64,000 nucleotides of DNA, taken from the NCBI GenBank assembly GCA_032718565.1, contig JAVGVS010000019.1, positions 1,739,146 through 1,803,145 of the forward strand. The letters run 5' to 3'. This DNA is from Distichodus sexfasciatus. Its lineage: Eukaryota > Chordata > Actinopteri > Characiformes > Distichodontidae. The translations under genes and the position numbers were made by a program. Each line of letters starts with the position of its first letter. Positions within the stretch are counted from its first letter, which is position 1. A model generated the notes under the pieces. The model ran no database searches. It was not told the DNA's origin and worked only from the letters and a program-made list of their open reading frames with translations. Shown piece after piece: positions 10,693 to 23,208 of the stretch.

Positions 10693-13600
10693 GTGAGTGG
10701 AGACCCCATACACACACGCACCATGTAGATGTGCTGTTCTTGCACAGATCTAGGCAAACATATAATCTCTGTTCTTTTTAGGGTCTCTCTCTCTCTGTTT
10801 CACACACAAGCACAGTTTCTTGCACCAATATTTGAAACATGCACAATTTCTCTCTCAATCAGTGTGTTGTTTGTTTATTCTCTTTTTAAATTAAATATTT
10901 AAAAGGACATGTTCAATATTTGTTTACAAAACCAAAATGTAAAAAAAGAGTCGATTTTCCGTTTTGCACAAAAATAAAAAAGGAAAATCAAAAAAATTTT
11001 AAGCATCTAAAATGAGTTGCTAATCTTAGTCTTTTTTTGTTTCTGGAGACAAATATTGAACAAAAGATGTGTCCCTTGTTTTTTGATTTGGGGTTTTAAT
11101 TTGATAAATGAATGAATGATACACGGATTTGTTTCTCTTTGTCTTTTCCTACAACAGTATTAACTTTGCGTGACGAATATGAAAGTATGAAGTATGACGA
11201 AAAATATTCATCAACTGTTTTGTCCATGACTAAGATGTGACGTTGACGGGCCAAAAAAGTAGATAATAGATTAAAAAGCTGTTATAAACTGACAATTGAC
11301 TGATAAAATATACTGGCAACACGGCTTCAATGTAAACAGGGTTGCTTGGGTGGAAAGAGGATTAGATTTATGAACACACTTTATTAATAATTAGACTGAA
11401 CAGAACTCAAATGCACTGGATTGAGACATCCTGTGGCTTCAAATAAAGTGGGAAGAATACGATCAACCTCAAGAGGCAAATGATGGTTGCTATTTATGCC
11501 ACAGTAAGTTAGCTGAATGCAGAATAAAACGATACATTCTGCTAGAAGCGGATCAAGTTTGCTAGTCAGTGTTATTGGACCGTGGGCTGGGTCAAATTAA
11601 ATGATGGCCTGTAGGCAGGTTGTTCTTACCCCCGCAATTGACAGCTTTTAAATGACAGCTTTTCAAACTACAGGCTTCTTCTGGTTATAAGAGACTACAG
11701 CCAGCTGCTGTTTTAATATAGTCGTTAGTTTTACTATTAGCTACAGGGAACAAGTAGTGAACAGTAATAGTCCATATTTGTGGTGTAGGATACTCTAAAA
11801 GCAAATGAATTTAAAAATGTGAAACATGATCTGAAAAGTGAAGTTTTTAACAGTGCAATGTCAAATCATAATAAGATTTCAGTAAAGTTTTGGACATAGA
11901 GAGTGCATTGACTTACAGCTTACATAAGTGTTTTAAGTGAGTTATTCTTTGTCATTGTGAACATACCACAGCACAGCACACAGTGCACAACAACCAAATG
12001 TGATGTCTGCATTTGACCTGTATATGAAGGAGCAGTGGGCAGTTTTTTGGCAGCAGTGGTGCTTGGGGACAGTGCCTTGCTCATGAGTACCTTAGTGGTA
12101 CCTTTACCGGTCTGGGACCTAGACCCGGGGACCCTTCGATCACGGGGTTCAAATCCCTAACCGTTCTCTATCAAGAGAGCAGTTACACTTGTAACACACA
12201 AACAAATACATAAATTACTTGACAAAATTCTCCCTCTTTCTTTCTCTCTCGCACAAATACACATAAGCAAATGTACACATAAAAAATATATTGATTCTTG
12301 CACTGAAATACTTGAAAAATGCACTATTTCTCTTGCACACACACACACACACACTCACAAACAAGCTACATTGTGCAACATGTCTGTCAAGGGAGGGGAG
12401 GTGGAGTCGGTGTGTGAACGTTTTATCTGCCACAGAGGGATTGTTTTTGATGTGCGTGTGTATGTGAGGGTGTGTGTGGGTGTGTGGGTGTGTATTCAGT
12501 AGCCTTTCTGGAAAGATATAACATGTGATGTTGTGTGTGTGCTCGCAGCTTGACTCCAGTTTTATTCCCTATAGCTTTGTTCTCACACCTCTGCCACATT
12601 TTACACACACAGACGCACGGACATACACACACACTCATACACACACACACTCACATCTAACAGCTCTCCCTCCTCTTCCTTCCTCCTCCTCAGAGGCAGC
12701 ACACTGATCTCATCTGTGTCCTCTTTCTCTCATTCCCCCATTCCCTCGTTCCCTAATTCCTCCTCCATCTACCTAGAACCCTGCATCTTTCAGACTCTCT
12801 GAGGGTGTCTGTGTGTGTGTGTGTGTGTGTGTAAAATGTAGATGTCTCTGTCAGCGGCTGCTAAAAATGGCCTTAGTCCAGCAGGTTTCATCCCTCAGAT
12901 TAATAATACTACATTAATCTCTCTCTTCCTCTCTGTCTCACACATATGCACACACACACACACACATTAATTTACAGTCAGTTTCATTTTTCAAAATCTT
13001 TTTTAACCTTATTCTTGCACACACACACACACACACACACCTGTATTTACACACTTATACATCATGTATAATACATACACACATACATATTTACAACCAC
13101 ATCACTCATATACTTAGATCTGCTGCTTAGATCTAATAAGTATTTATACACACTCCCTTGACCTGATTGCACACCAGCAAGGTGGGGACCTGTGGGGATG
13201 TAAAACCCAGTCCCCACAAAGTTAATCACTGCAATATACCTATTTCGTCAGGCTTAACCTCCCCTGGTCGTTATTCCTTAAATTGTGTGTGTTTGTTTGT
13301 ATATCTCCATAAGGCGGACTTTGGCCTGTTGCACACCAATGTGGGGACGTGTCATTATGGGGGCATAAAACCCACATTTTTACACAATATGAACTTCTCC
13401 CTTTAAAATCTCAGTCCCCGTAATGGTCATCCTTATAAGTGTGTGTGTGTGTGTGTGTGAAGGTTTAGCTTTTCTACCCTGTCCCTTAAGACCATGAAGG
13501 ATTGAACTTTAATTAAGATGGCAATCAGACTGTGACTTAAACTTCAGATCTCCCTCTCGCTCACACAAACACACAAAAAACACTCACACACACATTTAAT

Positions 13601-16600
13601 ATTACAGAGGAGTTCAGAGATCACATCACATGCGTAATATACATAACTTTTTTTACTCATTACTCTTTTTATGTTTTAACAAACAGTGTTACAGCACAGC
13701 AGCAAAAACTGTTTAGAGAAGTTTATCTGGACAGTCAGTGTTTATTTTTTTACATTCAGAAATGTCAGAAGAGTCTTGACTTTTGTCTGGTGCTGTATTA
13801 ATTATATGTTGATTATATAAAATAATCAACATATTATAATGTTTACTCCAATAACTTTAAGTATAAGTCTTGAGAATACACTACAGGGTTTTGTATCATA
13901 CTGAGGTCATTCTCTCAATGTTCAGTAAACACGCCCAGAGAATATAGATGATGAACGTTGAGTGTTTCTAACAATGTTTTGTCTGTATTATTTGTCACAA
14001 ACAAAGCTATGAGACCCAAGTTAGCAAGAAACATATTTTAATAGGTACTTAAAATCTCCAAAAACAGAGCCAGGAAAAAGTCAGAGCCAAAAAACAACCA
14101 AAAACAGAGATGAATCAAGAACCACAACCATGTAGAAAAACCAAGAGCTTAAAACAGAAAGAAAACAGATCAAACCCTGATCCAAAACAGGTCAAACACC
14201 AGCAAGTCCAAATGACAAAGTCCAGTAAACAAATACAAGTACAGTAAACAGAGTTACACTGAAGTACTTCATAATGAGGCTGCAAACAAAGGAGTTATCC
14301 ATACAGGAAGTAATCAGTTAGTATTCAGGTAAAGAAAATCTAGTTCTGATGCAGTTAGTAACATAACAGACAGTTGACCCTGTGATTGGAAGGTTGCCGG
14401 ACTGGTGAACGTACCACTGAGGTACTCACGAACACTGTTCCCTGGGCTCTGCCAAAAGCTGCCCCCTGCTCCTTCACGAATGGATCAAATACAGAGGTCA
14501 CATTTCGTTTTGGTGCATTGTGTTGTGTGCTGTGCTGACAATGACAAATAATCACCTAAATTCACTTTGTCCTGAAGATCTGAAGTGGCTGTAGAGTGGG
14601 ATGTTGGAAGTCCTGACATGGATTCATGTTGGGTCCTGACATTATTATATATTTGTGTGTACTTAGGTGTTAATTGTACCCGGTCTGATTCAACTCAATT
14701 CCATTTTGTTTGTTTAGCGCTCTCTACAACAGACACTGTCACAAAGAGCTTTACATACAGTATAACCACCTCTATCTCCTAACAAACAAGCCAGAGGCCA
14801 CAGTGGCAATGAAAAACTCCCTCAGGAAGAGACGTTGAGAGGAACCAAGACCCGGAATGGGAGCCCATCCTCCTGTGGGTGTCCAGATTGAGCTTGTGTG
14901 TGTATGTTGTGTGTAAGTGTGTATGTGTGAAAATGTAATATTTAAGTTGAAGCATTTAGTGTAATATTAAATTAGCATTCATGTCCATGAAGTCTCTGCT
15001 GTTTCCAGATGGTGAGGTCTCTATAGATGACTGATGTTCATTCGTGATATTAATTATAATTTCATTGTTTTCAGTGTCAGCATACGGCAGTGCACCTGAA
15101 CGTTATCAATGCACTGAATCCTTTAAAAACGCTGTGTACCTTTGACTTTTTGTTTTACTCTCAGAAAAAAATTCTACGAGCCACTTCAGTAGCATGAGTG
15201 AAGCATTAAATATCCATCCTCTCCTGAGTGTGCGGTGAATATGATCACATGGATAAATGGAGTTGACACGCTCAGGTCATGTACAGCCTTTGTGTCCATT
15301 AGTGAGCAAGACTGCACATTTCACACCATATTACACCACAGTGCTCCCTTCATCACTGAGCCGTGGCTTAAAGGGACACTCCGTCATAAATCTAAAGATC
15401 AGCCATCACTTCATCTGTTATAAACAGGCCTCCTCGGGTTTGACAGCACTGACGCAGTAGCCTCTGGAGTGAGATTTTCCAGTTCAAGCTGGCTGGTAAC
15501 AAAAACAAATTCTGGCCATTTGGGTGGATATAAGAGAGTGGGACGTTTGAATCGTCTGGGTTATTTCTGTTGATAGTTTGGCTAAACTGACTGAATCACC
15601 AGTCTGCACTTGTCTGGACAAGATTCAGGACTACAGTATTATTAGACCATTTTTTGCTCACTAATGATATTTTTGAAAGTATTTGATAACATTATGATTC
15701 ATGCAGGGGTGACACAGTGACGCGGTGGTTAGCGCTGTCGCCCCTCAGCCAGAAGATCTTGGGTTCAATCCTGGATCGGCCGTGGGGTCTTTCTGTGTTG
15801 AGTTAGTGTGCTCTCCCTGTGTTAATGTGGGTTTTCTGTGGGTGCTCCACAGTCCAAAAGCAAACAGATTAGGTTGATTGTTGACTCTAAATTGATCCTG
15901 AAAGGTATGAATCTGAGTGTGTTTGTGTGAGTGTGTGCCCTGTGGTGTGTTGGCACCTGCCCAGGGTTGGTCACCGCCTCGCGTCCAAAGCCCTTGGAAA
16001 GGTCCCTGCTCTCCAAGATCCCGATAGAGATTAAGCAGTTCAGATAATGAATGAATGAATGGTTCATGCACCAGCAAATAATATTAGCTCAAAGAACCAT
16101 GCACAAGTCACTAATTGGACACTAATAAAACCTAGGTAATAGCATGTGGTGAATGCTGGAATCTGTAGTCATTGTAATCATGCATAACTAACTCATAAAA
16201 TGATGTCGTTAAAAAATCCGTGTCCAACAGATTTAAATACATTACAAAAAATATTTTATTTTAATAAACATGCAATTATGTATTTTCATATACTTTTTAA
16301 ACACTTTTTTATTTACTTTATGCAGTAAAATAGAAATCTCAAAAAACATAAAAGTTTCTGTTCGACTTAAGACTGGTGTGATGTGCACCAAATATTGTCA
16401 TTACGTTAATTCACAATTGGCCACATTCTCATTGTTATGCTGAGCATTCTTTTGGTTATTGCTTCTGTGTGTTTGTTGAGGGATTGTACTCATTTGTAGC
16501 TTTGGTCTGTAAAGCTTTTGCCAGCAGACCAAGCTTTTGGTCTGTCTCTCCCCTGCCCATGGTTACTTATAGTGCGCTCCCTTTGCCAGTGGTGCTCGGT

Positions 16601-19600
16601 TTCCGAGTCCCTTTCCGAGGGCTGAAGCCTGAAGTGACGATGTGCGACGTGCCCCCGTTTCTCGAACATCCAACCAAATATCTCGGAGCAGCAGAGAGTA
16701 CCCCGAGTTCAGAATCCAAGATGGCTAGTGTTGTTTGTGTCTAATTTGGTCACTTCATAATACAGTGTTGTGGTAGATGATAGATGTGTTGCTACGGTCA
16801 TGTTATACATGTGTCATTTATCAAGTGCCAATGCTAAATTGGATGTTGATGTTTCTAAAATCAAATGACTAGTATAGTTAGCCAACAGAAAAGCGAACAG
16901 GATCAATACCTTGAGATGGAAAATTCAGATATAAAGGTATAAAAATCTTCTATTTGAGTTTAACTGTCCTGTGGCAAATGGAACGCATCCAATTCGGTTT
17001 TCACTGTATCTTTAGCGGCTGTGACATAATCTTGTCAAACGAATCTCAGATCCAATGGCAAATGGAACGCAGCATAATACTAACCATGCTTGTGGACAAG
17101 GGATTATGGGTTTTGTAGGAGAATTGATAGCGCGTCTTTGTATGCATAAATTGTGTATTTAGCGAGATATATGTCAGATAATGTGACAAACGGTGCTGAT
17201 CAAAGTGTTATGTTGAAAAGGGAGATGACCAACGATTTTATATTTACAACCATGCATTCACCTTTGCTTTTGTTGACACTTACATTTGATCTTTCTTCGC
17301 TTTGAAGATGATCTGTAGAGCTTTTTGAATGATCTAATACTCGGCATCACCTTTAGCTCAATAACCTGCACAGATAGGGCACACATAAATGCAGTTAAGG
17401 CTTATTAGATAAAGAAAGAGACGTTGGCTTCAGTGTAGGTATCATTATCAGAATGGAGGGATAGGTATATTTCCAAAAAGCCCTACATGTGAACTCAACC
17501 TCGCCATCCTACCATCACCTGTTACTCCGGCTCTGTTCCCGCAGCCCACTTTTTAATAAACCGTGTTAGAAAGGTGTCGGGAAGCTGAATGTATCCTGTC
17601 TGTCAAAAGAGAACCCGTCTAATAGGCAGCAGTGGATTTGACGCGAGGCACCTGGGGAGAGAGAGTGAGAGGGTACGATCAGACAAAGAAAAAAAGGTGA
17701 TGCGTGACAGGAAGGAGCCGGGGTGGAATGGAAGGCAGGAAGGAGGGATTAGAGAAAAAATGAGAGAGAGGAGGAAAGAAATGAAAGGAGGAGGAGATGC
17801 AGAATAAATGCTGTTTGAGGCAGATCAAGATGAAGAGGGGTTGAGGACACACACACACGCTCACACACATACACGATACAAGCACACCTGGAAGCACTTG
17901 CTTGCACAATGACATGGGTGAATATTGTGCCCTTTTGAAAAGTGCTTTCCTTTGTTTGTGTGCTTCAAATGTGTTATGATAATTTGTTGAATAATTAATA
18001 ATGACAGGCCAAAAGTATTCTCCATAGCAACCTCTCCACTTCCCTGGTGCATATGAAACAGGTGGGGACCATTTTTGCAAGACTCCTCTCTCTCTCTCTC
18101 TCTCTCTCTCTCATTCTGTCTCCCTGTCCCTAGTGCATGCTCTTTCTTGCTTTTTGTTGATTTGAATTGTAAACTCCAGGTTCTGTGGGAGGAGGCAGAG
18201 ACAGGGGGAGAGAGAGAAAGAGAGAGAGACAGAGAGAGATGGGGAGAGAGATGAATAAAAGATGGAGGTTTTTGATCTGAGCAGCAGATGGATTTAGTCT
18301 GTGTCTGTACGCACGCACAGTGACAGTGATGAGCCTGGGAACAAAAATCACGCCGGCCTTAATGAGCGCTGCCTGAAGGAGGCACACGGCGCAGCCGTAA
18401 CAAGGCTCATAGCGCTGCCTTAACGAGGTACACAGCAAACAGCACAGACTTAATGATGCAGACAGGCTTACCTTAACAAGCTACACGGTAATACACAACA
18501 CAGCTGTAATGAGACATGCTGCCTTAACCATCACACAGCAAAAAGCACAGAGTTTGTGATGCAAGCAGTCTCGCCATAACGAGGCATACGGCAAACAGTG
18601 AGCCACCATAACAGGTTACTCACCAAACTGCATTCTTAACTAGGCACGTTGTACCCCCTTAACATGGCACACAGCACCGTCTTCATAAGATTAGAACCAT
18701 CTTAACAAGGTACACAACAACAGAGCCTATACTACGACATAGCACAAGCTTAACGAGATACACAGAGCAGAGTCTTAACCAGGCACTTAGCACCACCTTA
18801 ATGATGGCACAAGGCGGGGAACAGCCCTGGGCAGGCGCCAACACTGCAGGGCACACACTCACACAATCACGGTCACACCTTACAGGCCAATTTAGAGTCG
18901 CCAATCAACCTATATTGCATGCTTTTGGACTGTGGGAGGAAACCGGAGCACCCGGCGGAAACCCACACAAACACGGGAAGAACATGCAAACTCCACTCAG
19001 AAAGGCACTATGGTCATCCCGGGGATTGAACTCAGGACCTTCTCGCTGTGAGGCGGCAGTGCTAACCACTGCGCCACCGTGCTGCCCTCTACTTGAAAGT
19101 CATATCTAGGGATGTACTAATCTGATACGTAGATCAGATGTCGGTCCGATAACGACTCAGTTGGGTTGGGTATCGGTGGCATTGGGCCGATCTATGGAGC
19201 CGATCCGTAAATTGGAGGTTTTCTACGGTTGTGTATGCCTGCACGCTCAGTTCATTGGACATTCACGCTAATTCCTACATATAGAAATGACAATGAGCAG
19301 AACTGTTTGTATAAGCAAATTATATTCTTTTATTTTCTTAACAACACCAGCTCTTGCTTGCCATTTTTGTGTTCCTCGATGTGTTTGTTAGCGCGCACGT
19401 CTCTCACAGGGAAGTCCAACATTCACAAAAGCCTTCCAGTTCCGTCAAATCTTCCCCTTTATTACAGACTAAACTTCTATTTTAGCTGATAAATAGCAAA
19501 AACAACCAGTGTTCTACTCATAATACAGCCGTTTACTAGCTGTTTTCATTGCTTATTCCAAGACGCGAGTTTGACATGTTATTGTGTGGAACGCCGTTAT

Positions 19601-21990
19601 GCCAAACGACTCTCGTGTGGAACGCCAGTATGTCAAAAATGAGTCCAAAATAATGTGTAGGCTAAAATTAGTAAATTATTCAGAAAAACCTTTTTTACAT
19701 TCTATAGTGTTAGAGAGTCAAAAATAAATATAGAAAGATTGCATTATTTGTTATAAAATAATTTTATTCTATATCCAGATAGATTCCAAATGGATAAAGA
19801 AGTGTCCACCTGGTTCTAACCTTATTTTTCTTCATGGTACTAAGCCATAAAATATCTCTTCATCCAATAAAACAGACACTGTCCTTATGTCCTAAACACA
19901 ACAAAAAAGGCATGTATGGCTAACTTCTACACAAACACTATAATAAGTCTAATAACAAAGGTATAGACAAACACCCCAAATTCTCTTAGGACTGTAAAGG
20001 TTTAAAAAAAACCTGGTATCAGATCGGTATTGGAACTGAAAAACTTGGATCGATGCATCCCTAGTTATATCTGATTTATCTGTAAGATACTAGAACTAAT
20101 ATTTTATTATAATATACTATATTCTAGTACTGGAACTAAAATGTTATTGCTATTTCAGTTTTGGAAATAATAGTAGAGAACACATTCACTCTTAAACTAA
20201 GCCATAGTTGTTATAAAAGTTGTAAAAGTTATAAATTGTTGTTCTAAGTGGACTTACTGATCAGATTATTCTTTACAATGCACAAAAACTAAGAAGGACA
20301 TTGTGGGGGGAGCAAAGACCAGTCCGTCTGGTCACAAACTTTTCTATAAATGTAATCATTAAGGTTTTCAGGAACACAGTGCATCACACTTTGCCGTTTG
20401 TGTGTCTTAGTAGTTGCAGTAGTTGCACTCACTATATGGTTTTATATTGATTCAGAGTTTTATTCTTGTCTTCTCTGTTAAAAAAAATAGACCTCACATT
20501 CAATATAAAGTGACTTTACATTGTTTTATTGATACTTTCATTTTGGATCGATGCTGTGGGCTCATTGGTCTTTAAAGTGATCTGTCAATGTTGATTGATG
20601 TACTAAGATGTACATTAGCATAAACTAGGGGTGTGACGAGAGCTCATGAGACCAGATCTCGGGATATTAAAACATAATGATATTTCTCGTTGAGGTGAAA
20701 AGCTGGCGTTATTTTTTGTGACAAAATTCTGAGCGCACAGTGAAGCTTAACTCTGACTGGACACGTTCACGACTTGGTACTGCGTGATAAATGTGGAAAA
20801 AACATCCAATCACAGATTTGGAGAAAGCTGATTGGCTGTTTTACTCAATCACTGAAGTTTAAAATCATGCTAAAATGCTGTCTCGTCTCATTCTCGTGAT
20901 CCCAATCTTGTGTATCGTCTCGTCTCATGAGCTGAGTGTCTCGTCACACCCCTGCATGTCTTATCTTTGTGGTATTAAAATAAAGTAAAGAGGCAGACTG
21001 GACGTGGCGCAATCACGTGAGCCGTGCAGAAGTGGGTTTTTATGGGGACAGTACTTGGAAACACACACTGGAAGAAGTATCACCTGAATTTTTAAAAGCA
21101 TTTATAGGTTACAGGTCGATTAGAATCTCTGAATTTCAGTTTTGTTTAATTTACAATTAATTGCCCAGCCATTAATTAGTGCCACATACCACAGGATACA
21201 TACAGTGGTCAGGCATTGATGGATCAGATCTGTTTTGGCATCACAAAAGGGTGTATTAGGCTGGTCAGCGTTGTGGTTGATCAATGTATATTTCTTCCAC
21301 AGTTGTACACAACCTGCCCCCCAATGCAGATGCATAGACACCTTCTACACACACACACACACCCCTATGGTGCCTCTGGTGGGAAATATCATTCTTGTGT
21401 GATGTCCTTCTGTGTAATTTTCACAGCAGGTATTAATTTCCTGTAGAGTGAACAAAAGAGATACTGTGTGTGTGCGTGTATGTATTTCAGTGAGGCACTT
21501 GTGGACCTTCGTCTTTCAGCGTTTTTTGTAGTATATATAATCTGTTGTAAGGGTCTTCTGATTATTGGCAGGGCCGATTATCAGCGACCGATATTAGGCA
21601 TTTTGCCGATTATCGGTATATGTGTTTAATTTTGATCATCACTGACCAGCACAGTCTCTGCTGGGCTGTATGTCACACGAGTTCTGGCAAATCAACGCTG
21701 AAGCCTAGTTGTTACTCACACCACACTCACACACGAGTGCAGCATGAAGCTCAGAGAAGAAGAGGAGAGAGGAGAGTTTCATGTGAGCTTGGTGTTTGTA
21801 AAATGAAAAATTTTCAAAATAATTGTTTTTTCTCGTATCGGTTCCAAAAATTGGCCATCAGTCCCATTAACTAGTAATAATGGGTATGGATATCCGCTGA
21901 AAAGCCAATATTGATAAACTTCTAATTTAGTGTGATTGTATTTCATGTATATGTTGTGTCTCTAGAGTGGGTGTGAAAAGGTGTGTGTGT

Positions 21991-22070
<80 letters not shown>

Positions 22071-22381
22071 CTGTAGATGTCTCCTAAATGCTGTTGATCC
22101 GTAGCATCACCTTATATTTGGACAGACTCTGAGGCTCCCAGTCTGCCTGCAGTTCTGCTCTGGCTCACAGAGGCCAAGTGTGCATGTTAATGTCAGTGGG
22201 CAATGAGTGTAAATTAGTGAAATAAAAGTGAAAAACACAGTTCTGCTCTCAGTAATGAGGCTGGTTATTACCCTAAATAATCATCATATTCATTAGGGTA
22301 TATTACAAGACACACAGGATCACTCACGCTCCTTTGGCTCCAACAGACATGAAAAACACACTCTCTCTCTATCTCTCTCAC

Positions 22382-22416
<35 letters not shown>

Positions 22417-22551
22417 CATACATGCTGTAGCTCTTTTCTGTACTTTGTTCCTCTTTCTCTCTCTCTCCCATTCTACAAACATTTTTCTCCCTTCTCTAAC
22501 TCCTTTCCTCTTTCTCTCCTCTCTCGCTGTCTGTTTCTCTTTTATCTACCA

Positions 22552-22637
<86 letters not shown>

Positions 22638-22924
22638 TTCCTAGTCTCCCTGAGCTTTCTCAGTGCTCCAATCTCTGTTATTCCTCTCTCATCTTTCTAC
22701 ATTTCTCTCTCTAGCATTCTCTCCACTATCTTTCTCTCCGTCCATCTCGTCCATCTTTTCTCCTCTCTCTCGCTCTCTCTCTCTAGCTGTCTCTCTGTCT
22801 CTATCAGTGTCCCCTCCAATCTGTCTTCCATCTTTTCCACCCCCTCTCTCCTTCTTTCTCCTCTTTCTGTCTCTTCTCCTGTTTCCCCCATCCATCCCCT
22901 TCCACACCCTCTTTCCCCTCTGTC

Positions 22925-22963
<39 letters not shown>

Positions 22964-23163
22964 CTTTGTCTCTCTTTTCCTTTTTAGTCCTTTTTCAGAC
23001 TTTCTGTCTCTATCAGTCTCTCACTCTCTTTTTTTTCCCTCCCATCTCTCTCTTCCATCTCCTCTCTCCTTCTGTCTTTTCTTCTCTCTCTTTCTTTCTG
23101 TCTCTCAGTCTTCTACTGTCTTTCTCTCCCTTCTCATATCTCTCTTCCATCTTTCAATATCTC

Positions 23164-23208
<45 letters not shown>

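Noticed and set aside
10142..10757. Minus-strand frames of 169 and 135 residues opposite coding exon 1
   Set aside because: Antisense shadows of a GC-rich exon with few stop codons. No recognisable protein.
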